The notes under the pieces: generated by a model
What the model saw: the letters and a program-made list of their open reading frames with translations, nothing else
The model's database searches: none
What the model was told of the DNA's origin: nothing
Made by a program: the position numbers and the translations under genes
In this document: positions 25,888 to 34,055 of the stretch, piece by piece
How the letters are laid out: every line of letters starts with the position of its first letter
Position numbering within the stretch: position 1 is the stretch's first letter
Origin: Verrucomicrobiia bacterium
Lineage (GTDB): Bacteria; Verrucomicrobiota; Verrucomicrobiia; Verrucomicrobiales; Akkermansiaceae
Direction of reading: 5' to 3'
Length of the DNA stretch: 64,000 nucleotides
Assembly: GCA_030431475.1 (NCBI GenBank)
Contig: JAUIJD010000001.1
Coordinates: 124,001 to 188,000, forward strand

Positions 25888-28800
25888 TCAAACTTCTTCG
25901 TTGGTGAGCCAGCGGAAGGAGGTGACGACGAACCGCCGACCGAACCGCGAGTTCGCAGGACTGAGACCGGACACTTCGTCGGGAGTGTTGGAGGCGTCCA
26001 CGTACTCGGGAAGCCGCTGGACGACCGCCTCGCACCACGCGGTGGCCACCGGCTCTCCGTCGGCCCCGCGCGATTCACCATAACCGCGGATCCGGAACGT
26101 GTCACCCCTCACCGTGATGAAGGAGGCGAGCGGCCTCAGGAGGTCACCCTGTGAGAGAAACGGGGGTGCTCCGAGGGCGGACGGCCCCTGACGCGCTTCC
26201 GGACAGGCGACACCGTTCAGGGCGGTGTCCGAAAGCCGCTCGGATCCGGTGATCATCTTCGAGTCGTCGCTGCGCTCGCTGTATTGGTTGATGCCCGACT
26301 GCTCGATCGCCTCCTCAAGGAGCCCGGAGATCGTGTGCAGACCGGTGGGACCACCGATGCGTCGGTTGACGAACTCCCCGACCGACATGATCGGCGCCTC
26401 GTCGGCATCCCCACGCGCACGGATCTGATCCACGATCGCCTCGGCGAGGGCCGTGATCTGATCGTCGTCGAGGGAACGGAAGCTCGCCCACCGCGCCCGG
26501 GCGTGGGCATCGGTCGAGTTGGTGTCCACGGTGTTGTTCGACACCGGCAGACCGTGCCGCGGGAAGGCCGTCTCGTCATCGCTGGAGAAGTTCTGGCTCC
26601 CCCAACCTCGCACGGCTTCATCACGGAGGGACGAGAGCATGGCGCGCCACGCCTCGACCGAGTCGGAGTTGATGTTGAATCCGCCCTCGATCGCCATCGA
26701 ACCGGCAATCTTGCGCGAGAGCTCCGAAGCATCGAGTCCGTCCAGTTCGGACGCCTGCTCGGTGGCGGAGATTCCTTCGCCCGGAAGCGGAACCAGGCGC
26801 CGGTTCAGCAGCGAATCCTCGCCGCTGAGGAAGTTCTGAAGTTTCTCCAGCCGACCCTGCGCCGGCAACAGGTCGCAATTGAACGTGCCCGCGGTCGAGA
26901 AGAAGTAACGATCCCACAGTGCGTCGTTGAGGAGGTAGGAGTGATCCAGCAGATCACTGCCCGACCGACGCATCGGAGACGGGTGTCGGACGGAGTCCGA
27001 GGGAAGCAGCGGATGGGCCCGGGAGGAACCCAGCGGAGCCGTGACGCGGGGAAGCGCGCCGCTGGCCACGAGGTTCGAGGAGACCATGTCACCGAGGCTC
27101 ACGGCGGGCAGCAGCGGCACATGGAACATGGGCACCTGGGTGACGCCGCGGTTGGTCGTGGCGCTGGCGCCGAAGAAACCACGGTTTGTGCCGGGCTCGA
27201 TCTCGACACCGGGGAAGGTGTTGAAGTCCTGCATCTCCTCGAGGCGGAGGTCGTAGGTATCCAGGGCGCTGCCGACGTAGCGGGAGTCCTGCTCCGTGCC
27301 CTCGGTCACCGGGTGGTTGTGAACCCATGGCATCGAGGCATCCTTCGGATCCGAGGTGGTCTTGGCCGTCATCGTCAGGATGGCAAAGGGCGACTTCCCT
27401 CCCGGGCTGTTGTCGCTCGGCTCCTGGAGAAGGTCGTCGACCAAGAACGTCCGCTCGATCTCCCGGTCGCGCCGCGAGGTCGAGGCATAGAGCTCCCTTT
27501 CGACATCCTCGAAGTTAAAGACGTAGCTGCGGACGATGTCGGAGCCGGGGTTCTCCCGCACCCCGGCGAGCAGATCGACCTGGAAGTCCGGGGAGCGACG
27601 TTCGTTCACGGTGCGCCCCGGCTTGGCGACGACCGAGAATTCGTCGTCCCGCTTGATCGCCAGCCAGCCTGCGTTCATGCCATGCTCGACCTCGAAATCG
27701 TAGCGCGTCGGCCGCGGGCGGTCGCCGGCGTAGCTCAAGTGGTCGGTCTGGAGCCCGGCGCGCGGATCCCAGCCGGGAATGGTCTCGATGCCGAAGTCGT
27801 TGCCGGTGCGGTTGTCGCGGTTTCCGAAGTCGTCCTCGAGACGCCAGTCGAAGAACGCCCTCGGACTGTAATCCCCTCCGCCCGTTTCCATTCCCCAGGT
27901 CCAGTTCTTTTCCACCCAGGGCGAAAACACCCGGACCTCTCCCGGCTCGAGCACGATGCTCTGTCCCGGCGTTCCCCGGCGTCCGGAGTCGGTCAGCAGC
28001 AGCGTGAAGGCCTTCCGAGCATCCTCGTTCTTCTCGCTCGCGATCTGGAACCGGCCGAGACCGTGATAATTCCCATTGGCGAAATCCGGGCGCAGCCATG
28101 CCTCGTTCTTCCGGAAGCCGAAGACCACGGGCGGGTCCCAGATCCGAACGCGGAGCTTGTCCAGTTCGAGGCGCACGTCGTACGGGTTGTAGAGCGTGAT
28201 CACCGGGTCGTAGACGAGGTGCGGGGCCGCGTAGTTCTGATTTCCCTTGGGCCGGCCGTGCTGGTTGTAGAAGTTCACCCGGTCCCCCACGTGGTTGTAG
28301 TGCGTGACCACCGAGAAGGCGACCTGCAGCTTGGCAACCACCGGCAGGAGGCGCTCCTTCACCGGATCGGTCGTCACGGCATCAAATGCCCGGTCCAGCA
28401 CCTCACGGCTCCCGATTTGGAAGGTCGGATTGCCGGAAGACGCGCCCTTGATCGACCGATACTTCTGATAGTGATCCTGAATGTAGTCCCACGCCGGAGC
28501 TCCGTCGGCGGCGGTGAAATAGGGGGCGTCCTCGCCCATCAGCGAGGCGGCCGACTGACCCGACTCCAAAAGTGTCGTGAGGTCGGTCTTGAGGCCGCCG
28601 TTGACCGGATCGGTGAGGAGGGACAGCGATGACGTGGTGAGCTGATGCTCGCGCCGGTGGATCTCCTCGCTGCTTCCGGTCGCGAGAGCGGCCGTTTCCA
28701 GGGACGTCAGTCGCCGCGGGTCCTTGACCTGATCGGGGCCGAGCGATTCCACCAGCACCTCGGGAGCCGCACGCTCGGGGGCCGCGCGCCGAGCAAGGGC

Positions 28801-29448
28801 ATCGGCCGTGGTCGGATTCTCGGTTTCGGGGAGCTGGATCGGAGCCTTCATGCTCTCGTCCATGACGGCGTAGGCCAGCGCCCCTCCCTGGTTGGTCATG
28901 CCCTCGACTCCGACCTTCGACGCGCGCAGGCCGGTGTCCGACGATCCGCCGGTCTCCGGCTCGATGAGCCACACCGGATCGGAAAAGGACGGCACCGCCG
29001 GATCGGCCGCCTCGCCTGGTTCGGCCGTCGAGGCCAACCAACGACGGAACTGTCCGCTCTTCTCCGAGTAGTCGGGCTCCGCGGATCCCCCTTCGGGATC
29101 CCACCGCCAGCTTTCCCAGACGCCGACGAGGTTCTTGTCGGTCGCGCCGGACTCGATGGCACTGGCACGGGCCGTGATGCGCTGGTCCGGGCCGAGATTC
29201 TTCTGCAGCTCACCAATCGCGATGGAGAGGGCCAGCCGGGCGTTGGCACGAGCCTCGGCACGCGCCGCGGTCACCGAGCTGCTGCGCACCGACACCGAAG
29301 CAAGGCCGAGCATTCCAACCGCCAGAAGTGACAGGAGCACCATCAAGCTGATCGTGATCACGAGCGCGAAGCCCCGCGGTCGGACGCGGGCCAAACGACG
29401 TTTCGCGGAAAGCGAGAGACGGTGTCGTGGGTGGGTTTTTGGGATCAT
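25888..29448 (-). CDS. Verru_Chthon cassette protein A (pilin-like surface protein)
   Basis: The 1,186-residue product opens with a basic leader and a prepilin-type hydrophobic segment (RPRGFALVITISLMVLLSLLAVGMLGLASVSV, residues about 23-54), typical of type IV pilin and pseudopilin-like N termini cut after Gly. The helix runs into RAEARANARLALSIAIGELQKNLGPDQRI, the hallmark of Verru_Chthon cassette protein A; the remaining 1,100 residues are a poorly characterised extracellular part. In other Verrucomicrobiota this protein is encoded with proteins B, C and D, also pilin-like. Here none of those follow; instead two paralogous secreted proteins do. Type IV-like assembly is inferred from the N terminus. 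Confidence 0.88.
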   Translation of the reverse strand: MIPKTHPRHRLSLSAKRRLARVRPRGFALVITISLMVLLSLLAVGMLGLASVSVRSSSVTAARAEARANARLALSIAIGELQKNLGPDQRITARASAIESGATDKNLVGVWESWRWDPEGGSAEPDYSEKSGQFRRWLASTAEPGEAADPAVPSFSDPVWLIEPETGGSSDTGLRASKVGVEGMTNQGGALAYAVMDESMKAPIQLPETENPTTADALARRAAPERAAPEVLVESLGPDQVKDPRRLTSLETAALATGSSEEIHRREHQLTTSSLSLLTDPVNGGLKTDLTTLLESGQSAASLMGEDAPYFTAADGAPAWDYIQDHYQKYRSIKGASSGNPTFQIGSREVLDRAFDAVTTDPVKERLLPVVAKLQVAFSVVTHYNHVGDRVNFYNQHGRPKGNQNYAAPHLVYDPVITLYNPYDVRLELDKLRVRIWDPPVVFGFRKNEAWLRPDFANGNYHGLGRFQIASEKNEDARKAFTLLLTDSGRRGTPGQSIVLEPGEVRVFSPWVEKNWTWGMETGGGDYSPRAFFDWRLEDDFGNRDNRTGNDFGIETIPGWDPRAGLQTDHLSYAGDRPRPTRYDFEVEHGMNAGWLAIKRDDEFSVVAKPGRTVNERRSPDFQVDLLAGVRENPGSDIVRSYVFNFEDVERELYASTSRRDREIERTFLVDDLLQEPSDNSPGGKSPFAILTMTAKTTSDPKDASMPWVHNHPVTEGTEQDSRYVGSALDTYDLRLEEMQDFNTFPGVEIEPGTNRGFFGASATTNRGVTQVPMFHVPLLPAVSLGDMVSSNLVASGALPRVTAPLGSSRAHPLLPSDSVRHPSPMRRSGSDLLDHSYLLNDALWDRYFFSTAGTFNCDLLPAQGRLEKLQNFLSGEDSLLNRRLVPLPGEGISATEQASELDGLDASELSRKIAGSMAIEGGFNINSDSVEAWRAMLSSLRDEAVRGWGSQNFSSDDETAFPRHGLPVSNNTVDTNSTDAHARARWASFRSLDDDQITALAEAIVDQIRARGDADEAPIMSVGEFVNRRIGGPTGLHTISGLLEEAIEQSGINQYSERSDDSKMITGSERLSDTALNGVACPEARQGPSALGAPPFLSQGDLLRPLASFITVRGDTFRIRGYGESRGADGEPVATAWCEAVVQRLPEYVDASNTPDEVSGLSPANSRFGRRFVVTSFRWLTNEEV

Positions 29449-29501
29449 AGGTTTGATGACGGGTGTCGATCGAAGCCATTACGGCGGACGAGACCCATAA
29501 C

Positions 29502-29518
29502 GAATACACTTTGTATTC
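29502..29518. promoter_or_regulatory. Inverted repeat upstream of the Verru_Chthon gene
   Basis: A 17-base site reads GAATACA-CTT-TGTATTC: perfect 7-base arms, 53 bases before the start of the minus-strand gene. Its AT-rich make-up stands out. On the minus strand a GTGACA box is followed after 17 bases by TATTCG, which could serve as -35 and -10, placing the repeat over the promoter. Operator function is inferred. Confidence 0.4.
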
Positions 29519-29581
29519 ACCGATGTCACCCCCCTTTTTGGGGGATTCTCTCCATGACCCGGGGCGCCGGAATCCGAGCTG

Positions 29582-30289
29582 TCAAGGATTCCGTACCTCG
29601 GAATCGAGCTCACCGACATAGATGCTGGCCACTCCAAAAGTGAGCGGTCGTGCCTCGCATCGAGCGAACCCAACCCCGGTCATCAAATCCGTCATCCCCT
29701 CGCCCATCGGGAACTCCTCGATGGAGCCCCCGAGGTATTCGTAGGCGTCGGCCTCCCGCGTCAACCAGCCGGCGAGTTTCGGAAGAATCCGATGGAGATA
29801 CCAGCGATACGGCCGTCGCAGGATGCCTTCCGGCAGCGAGAAATCGAGGATCAACAGGTGCCCGCCCGGGCGCAGCACCCGCCTCATCTCTGCGAGGGCC
29901 TCCGGGTAGCTCGCCATGTTGCGCAAACCGAATGCCACGGTCACGACGTCGAAGGATTCATCGCCGAAGGGGAGATCCAGGGCATCCGCCACCAGCGTTC
30001 GCGAAAGACCGCGCTGGCGGGCGTGCGTCAGCATTTCGGCACAGAAATCACTCCCCGTCACCTCCGCCTCCGGACAGGCATCCTGAATTTCAAGCGCGAG
30101 ATCCCCGGTGCCCGTCGCCACATCCAGGACGCTCGACGGCTTCCATCGACGGACCATCCGGGCCACCCGGCGGCGCCACAGGATATCGGTGCCCAGGCTG
30201 AGCACGTGGTTGGTGGTCACGTAGCGATCCGCGATCCGCGCGAAGGCATCCCGCACGTATCCTGGATCCTGAATCGTTCCGCTGCCCAC
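29582..30289 (-). CDS. ubiE: Demethylmenaquinone / ubiquinone methyltransferase UbiE/MenG
   Basis: This SAM-dependent enzyme C-methylates demethylmenaquinol in quinone synthesis. The 235-residue product has the family start VRDAFARIADRYVTTNHVLSLGTDILWRRR, SAM motif LDVATGTGDLALEI, post-I GSDFCAEML and the signature FDVVTVAFGLRNM, followed by RVLRPGGHLLILDFSLPEG and the C-terminal YLGGSIEEFP. Menaquinone is the common quinone of this phylum, so MenG is the likelier physiological name. It supplies the quinone that complex I (nuoD-F in this window) reduces, but the two loci are far apart. Confidence 0.93.
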   Translation of the reverse strand: MGSGTIQDPGYVRDAFARIADRYVTTNHVLSLGTDILWRRRVARMVRRWKPSSVLDVATGTGDLALEIQDACPEAEVTGSDFCAEMLTHARQRGLSRTLVADALDLPFGDESFDVVTVAFGLRNMASYPEALAEMRRVLRPGGHLLILDFSLPEGILRRPYRWYLHRILPKLAGWLTREADAYEYLGGSIEEFPMGEGMTDLMTGVGFARCEARPLTFGVASIYVGELDSEVRNP

Positions 30290-30330
30290 GCCGTTTCCCT
30301 ACGCTTGATCCCCCGTTTGCCAAACGCTTG

Positions 30331-31593
30331 TCAGCCCTTCGTCTGCCCGTTCCCTCGAACGCGGTACTGGTAACTCGTCAATTCCCGGAGCCCCATGGGC
30401 CCCCGCGCATGGAGCTTCTCCGTCGAGATGCCGATCTCCGCCCCGAACCCGAACTCCTCGCCGTCGGCGAATCGCGTCGACACGTTGTGAAACACGCAAG
30501 CCGAGTCCACGGCCGAGAGGAAACGGCCGGCGACGGCCTCGTCGGCGGTGACGATGCACTCCGAATGATGCGAGCCGTGCCGGTTGATGTGGTCGATCGC
30601 CTCGTCCATCGACTCGACCACGCGGATCGAGAGGATCAAATCGAGATACTCGGTTTCCCAGTCCTCATCGCTGGCGGCCTCGCAGTCGATGATCCCGCGG
30701 GTGCGTTCGCAACCCCGGAGTTCCACGCCCTTCTCCCTGAGCCGCGCCGCCGCGGCGGGCAGGAACTCCGCGGCCACCGCCTCGTGCACCAGGAGCGTCT
30801 CCATCGCATTGCACACCCCCGGCTTCTGCGTCTTCGCATCGACCGCGATCCGCGTCGCCATCCCGAGGTCCGCTGCGGCATCCACATAGGTATGGCAGAT
30901 GCCGTCGTAGTGCTTGATCACCGGCATGCGCGCCTGCGAGACGACCGTCTCGATGAGCCCCCTGCCCCCCCGGGGAATGATGACGTCGAGCCACTTCTCC
31001 ATCGAGCAAAGCGCCGACACGCTCTCGCGGTCGGTGAAGGGAACGAGTTGGATGGCGTGAGGCGGCATGTCCGCCGCTTCGCCGGCTGCCGTGAGGGCCG
31101 AAGCGATCGCACGGTTCGAGTGAATCGCTTCCGAACCGCCCCGGAGGATGGTCGCGTTGCCCGCCTTGAGACAAAGCACGGCGGCGTCGCTCGTAACGTT
31201 CGGCCGGCTTTCGTAGATGATCCCGATGGTCCCGATCGGCACGCGCACCTGCTCCAAATTCATCCCGTTCGGCCGGGACCAGGTCTCCATCACCGCCCCG
31301 ACCGGATCCGGCAAGGCCACGACCTGTTCGATGCCGGCGGCGATGGCCTCGACCCGGGCCTCATCCAGCCGGAGTCGATCGAGCATCGACGTCGCCAGCC
31401 CCTTTTCCTCTCCGGCCTGCAGATCCATGGCATTCGCCTCGAGGACCTCGGCAGTGGCGGCCCGCAAACCCTGCGCCATCGCGGTCAGGATCGCATTCTT
31501 CTCGGCCGATTCGAGCTGCGACAGCTTCAAGGCCGCCGTGCGGGCGCGACGCGCCATGCTCTCGATCTCGGAGTGGATGTCTTCAGGAGTCAT
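30331..31593 (-). CDS. proA: Glutamate-5-semialdehyde dehydrogenase
   Basis: ProA reduces glutamyl-5-phosphate to the semialdehyde, the second step of proline synthesis. The 420-residue product shows the PNGMNLEQVRVPIGTIGIIYESRPNVTSDAA region, LCLKAGNATILRGGSEAIHSN, then IDAKTQKPGVCNAMETLLVHEA with the catalytic Cys in GVCNAMET, and the C-terminal NVSTRFADGEEFGFGAEIGISTEKLHARGPMGL. These are canonical. It is 33 bases downstream of proB in the same direction, so both are translated from one message in pathway order. Confidence 0.96.
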   Translation of the reverse strand: MTPEDIHSEIESMARRARTAALKLSQLESAEKNAILTAMAQGLRAATAEVLEANAMDLQAGEEKGLATSMLDRLRLDEARVEAIAAGIEQVVALPDPVGAVMETWSRPNGMNLEQVRVPIGTIGIIYESRPNVTSDAAVLCLKAGNATILRGGSEAIHSNRAIASALTAAGEAADMPPHAIQLVPFTDRESVSALCSMEKWLDVIIPRGGRGLIETVVSQARMPVIKHYDGICHTYVDAAADLGMATRIAVDAKTQKPGVCNAMETLLVHEAVAAEFLPAAAARLREKGVELRGCERTRGIIDCEAASDEDWETEYLDLILSIRVVESMDEAIDHINRHGSHHSECIVTADEAVAGRFLSAVDSACVFHNVSTRFADGEEFGFGAEIGISTEKLHARGPMGLRELTSYQYRVRGNGQTKG

Positions 31594-31626
31594 GATCTTG
31601 GAAAGCCGGCTGAGCAGGTGCCAACG

Positions 31627-32388
31627 TCAGCCCGCCGGAAAGCGCGTGGAGATCCCGGGCTCGCCACCCAGGATCGCGGCAAGCCGCTCCGGACGACGCC
31701 CGTTGGCGATGTGGGTTTCAATCCCGCTGTCGACGGCCAGACGCACCGCCTTCAGCTTCGAAGCCATCCCGCCGATCGAGAACTTGCCCTGCTCCTGCCG
31801 GACGAATCCATCCACCGCATCCAGATCGCGGACCTCGTGGATGAGGGCATCGTCCTCGGGGTTCAGCAGGCCGTCGACACTGGTCAGCAGCACCAATCGC
31901 CGGGCACCGATCAGCCGGGCGACGCGCGCGGACAGCATGTCGTTGTCGCCGACCCGCAGTTCTTCCACCGCCACCGAGTCATTCTCGTTGAGGATGGGCA
32001 GGATCCCCGGCTCATGGAGCAGGCGCGACAGGGTCGCCCGGACGTGCACCGCACGATTCTCGATCCGCAGGTCCTCCCCGGCCAGCAGCACCTGGGCGAC
32101 GGAAATACCGAAATTCCGGAACAGGTTCTCGTAGGTGTGCATCAGCCTCGCCTGCCCCACCGCGGCACAGCCCTGACGGATCACGAGATCATCGGGATAG
32201 CCGCTCAACCCGAAGGCCGAGACCCCCGCACCGACCGCACCGGAACTGACCAGCACGCAGCGTTCGCCGCTTTCCATCAGACCGGCGATCGACGTCACCA
32301 GCCGCACCAGCGACGCGCCGTCGAGGGTGCCGTCCTCCACCCGGGTGAGGACGCCGGTTCCCGCCTTGATGACCGTGAATCCATTCAT
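31627..32388 (-). CDS. proB: Glutamate 5-kinase without PUA domain
   Basis: ProB phosphorylates glutamate, the regulated first step of proline synthesis. From ATG 32388 it has 253 residues: kinase core only (VIKAGTGVLTR, LVSSGAVGAGVSAFGL, AAVGQARLMHTYENLF, ILPILNENDSVA, GDNDMLSARVA, LLTSVDGLL, GGMASKLKAVRLAVDSGI). The roughly 100-residue C-terminal PUA domain of the E. coli enzyme is absent. PUA-less glutamate kinases are known in several phyla and can still be proline-inhibited. The frame extends 42 bases upstream, but MNGFTVIK fits the family start better. Confidence 0.94.
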   Translation of the reverse strand: MNGFTVIKAGTGVLTRVEDGTLDGASLVRLVTSIAGLMESGERCVLVSSGAVGAGVSAFGLSGYPDDLVIRQGCAAVGQARLMHTYENLFRNFGISVAQVLLAGEDLRIENRAVHVRATLSRLLHEPGILPILNENDSVAVEELRVGDNDMLSARVARLIGARRLVLLTSVDGLLNPEDDALIHEVRDLDAVDGFVRQEQGKFSIGGMASKLKAVRLAVDSGIETHIANGRRPERLAAILGGEPGISTRFPAG

Positions 32389-32465
32389 TCGACCCCGGCG
32401 CGTATGGACCGGACCGGCGCGCTTGGCCAATGCAAATCACGGCAGCGCCCGGTCCGGCGCGGAGG

Positions 32466-32828
32466 TCAGATCGACTTGTATCGCACCTTCTTCCCGTCCG
32501 GTCCGACGGGACGGTCGTCCACGCGCTCGACCTCGACGTCCATGGAGACCCGCTTCTGCCGGGCCGCGGGATGATTGTCGCGCCCGCGGTCGGCCGCCTC
32601 ATCGGCCCTCAGTTCACGCCCGTCGAGCTTGAGCCCGTTGATCGTGTCCATGGCCTTCATCCCCTCCTCCGGCGAGGCGAAGGTCACGAAGGCGAAGCCG
32701 CGGGGCTTGCCGGTCTCCCGGTCACTCGGTCGGTGGATATCGAGGATGGGCTCATGCTCGGCAAGGGCCTCTCGAAGTGATTTCTCGGTCGTTTCGTAGC
32801 TCAGGTTTCCAACGAATAATTTCATCAT
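32466..32828 (-). CDS. Small RNA-binding protein with one RRM domain
   Basis: The 120-residue product is a single RNA-recognition motif with RNP2 (LFVGNLSY, residues 4-11) and RNP1 ([10 protein letters not shown], residues about 41-50), the two aromatic-rich strands that stack on RNA, and a basic tail ([21 protein letters not shown]). Single-RRM proteins occur in cyanobacteria, Bacteroidota and Verrucomicrobiota and are often cold- or stress-linked. The start is a double ATG (32828 or 32825). Its upstream leader contains two perfect hairpins (32889-32906, 32924-32940), so post-transcriptional self-control is possible. It is divergent from hisI. Confidence 0.9.
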   Translation of the reverse strand: MMKLFVGNLSYETTEKSLREALAEHEPILDIHRPSDRETGKPRGFAFVTFASPEEGMKAMDTINGLKLDGRELRADEAADRGRDNHPAARQKRVSMDVEVERVDDRPVGPDGKKVRYKSI

Positions 32829-32888
32829 GCAATCTCTGTGTCTTCCCCCGCCACCGGCAACCCAAGACACAGCGCTTCAACCCGAGCG

Positions 32889-32940
32889 CGGGAGGCAAAC
32901 CTCCCGTCAAGCAAACGACCCATGCCTGCCAGCGGCAGGC
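32889..32940 (-). promoter_or_regulatory. Two perfect hairpins in the leader of the RRM gene
   Basis: Within the 203-base gap between the RRM gene and hisI lie two hairpins: CGGGAGG-CAAA-CCTCCCG (32889-32906) and GCCTGCC-AGC-GGCAGGC (32924-32940), both with 7-base stems. Neither is followed by a T-run on either strand. If transcribed with the RRM gene they would form its 5' leader, and they could bind that protein. They could also be part of a chromosomal repeat family. No other gene is seen in the gap. Confidence 0.45.
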
Positions 32941-33031
32941 TGAGAAGAGGGGTAGCATGGATCCCGACCGATGCCGAATGCAAATCCCCGAGAAGCTTGC
33001 CTCCCGGCCCGCCCGTCGTTACAGCGCCCCC

Positions 33032-33475
33032 ATGAGCAGCACCTCCTTCCCCGCGCGCGGCGACAAGAAACAGGTCGAGGAAGGCCTGACCTTCAGCCCC
33101 AAGTTTGATGCGGACGGGTTGATTCCGGCGGTCGCCCTCGACGCCGCGACGCGCGAACCGCTGATGCTCGCCTACATGAACGCCGAGTCCCTGCAGCTCA
33201 CGCTCGAGAAAGGAGAGGCGGTCTACTGGTCGCGCAGCCGACAGGAGATCTGGCACAAGGGGGCCACCTCGGGCCACGTCCAGAAGGTCCGGGAGATCCG
33301 CACCGACTGTGATCAGGATGCCATCGTGCTGTTCGTCGAGCAGCTTGGAGCCGGCGCCTGCCACACCGGACGCAGCGGCTGCTTCTACCGCAAAATCGAA
33401 GGCCCCGACGGCAGCATGAGCCTGACCGAGGAGGACCGGGCCTTCGACCCGGACTCGGTCTACGGGAAAGCTTGA
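33032..33475 (+). CDS. hisI: Phosphoribosyl-AMP cyclohydrolase
   Basis: HisI opens the purine ring of PR-AMP in histidine synthesis. I use the ATG at 33032 (147 residues), since sequence before it has no family similarity and lies over the RRM leader. Motifs are [43 protein letters not shown], the metal-site [16 protein letters not shown] and [13 protein letters not shown]. It is the stand-alone cyclohydrolase without the HisE pyrophosphohydrolase domain. No other his gene lies nearby. Confidence 0.94.
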   Translation: MSSTSFPARGDKKQVEEGLTFSPKFDADGLIPAVALDAATREPLMLAYMNAESLQLTLEKGEAVYWSRSRQEIWHKGATSGHVQKVREIRTDCDQDAIVLFVEQLGAGACHTGRSGCFYRKIEGPDGSMSLTEEDRAFDPDSVYGKA

Positions 33476-33514
33476 AAAAATCAGCGATTTCGGCGAATTT
33501 CGCGATTGCAAAAC

Positions 33515-33536
33515 GAGACCTGTTCCCCTAGGTCTC
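33515..33536 (+). promoter_or_regulatory. Hairpin in the leader of rplS
   Basis: GAGACCT-GTTCCCCT-AGGTCTC forms a 7-base perfect stem 48 bases before the rplS start, followed by a second weaker stem (GCCCC...GGGGC, about 33538-33556). There is no T-run, so it is unlikely to end hisI transcripts. Ribosomal protein genes often carry autoregulatory leader structures, and this could be one; that reading is inference. Confidence 0.4.
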
Positions 33537-33583
33537 CCGCCCCCCGCTTCCGGGGCACTCATTTTTACGTCAGGAGGACCGTC

Positions 33584-33931
33584 ATGGACATCATCAACAA
33601 GATCGAAGAAGAGCAGATGAAGAAGGATATCGTCGATTTCAACGTCGGCGATTCCGTGAAAGTCCATTGCCGGGTGGTGGAAGGCGGCAAGGAGCGGATC
33701 CAGATCTTCTCCGGCATCGTGCTCGCCAAGCGCGGCTCGGGCGTCAACCAGGCCTTCACCGTGCGCAAGATTTCCTACGGAGAGGGCGTCGAGCGCGTCT
33801 TCCCGCTTCACACGCCCCGCATCGCGAAGATCGAGGTGACGAACCGCGGCAAGGTCCGCCGCGCCAAGCTTCACTATCTCCGCGACCGCGTCGGCAAGAA
33901 GGCGACCCTCGTCAAGAGCGCCGACGCCTGA
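33584..33931 (+). CDS. rplS: 50S ribosomal protein L19
   Basis: L19 sits at the 30S-50S interface. The ATG at 33584 follows an excellent ribosome-binding site (CAGGAGG, seven bases before ATG), which decides against the longer frame from 33506. The 115-residue product is full length, with [59 protein letters not shown] and the basic end [16 protein letters not shown]. The gene is monocistronic here: it has its own leader and a strong terminator, unlike the rpsP-rimM-trmD-rplS operon of many bacteria. Confidence 0.97.
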   Translation: MDIINKIEEEQMKKDIVDFNVGDSVKVHCRVVEGGKERIQIFSGIVLAKRGSGVNQAFTVRKISYGEGVERVFPLHTPRIAKIEVTNRGKVRRAKLHYLRDRVGKKATLVKSADA

Positions 33932-33954
33932 TCGGACCCGCCGGTTTTTTCGAG

Positions 33955-33990
33955 ACGCCCGCTTCCGTCGTGAAGCGGGCGTTTTCTTTT
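33955..33990 (+). terminator. Rho-independent terminator after rplS
   Basis: A perfect 11-base stem (ACGCCCGCTTC paired with GAAGCGGGCGT) with a 6-base loop is followed by TTTCTTTT. It begins 24 bases after the rplS stop. This is one of the two clearest intrinsic terminators in the window. Confidence 0.92.
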
Positions 33991-34055
33991 GGGGACCGAC
34001 CCTGCCGGGCGAATACGGCTTGGATGGCGCCCCGGTGGCGTACACGTTCCCCGCC

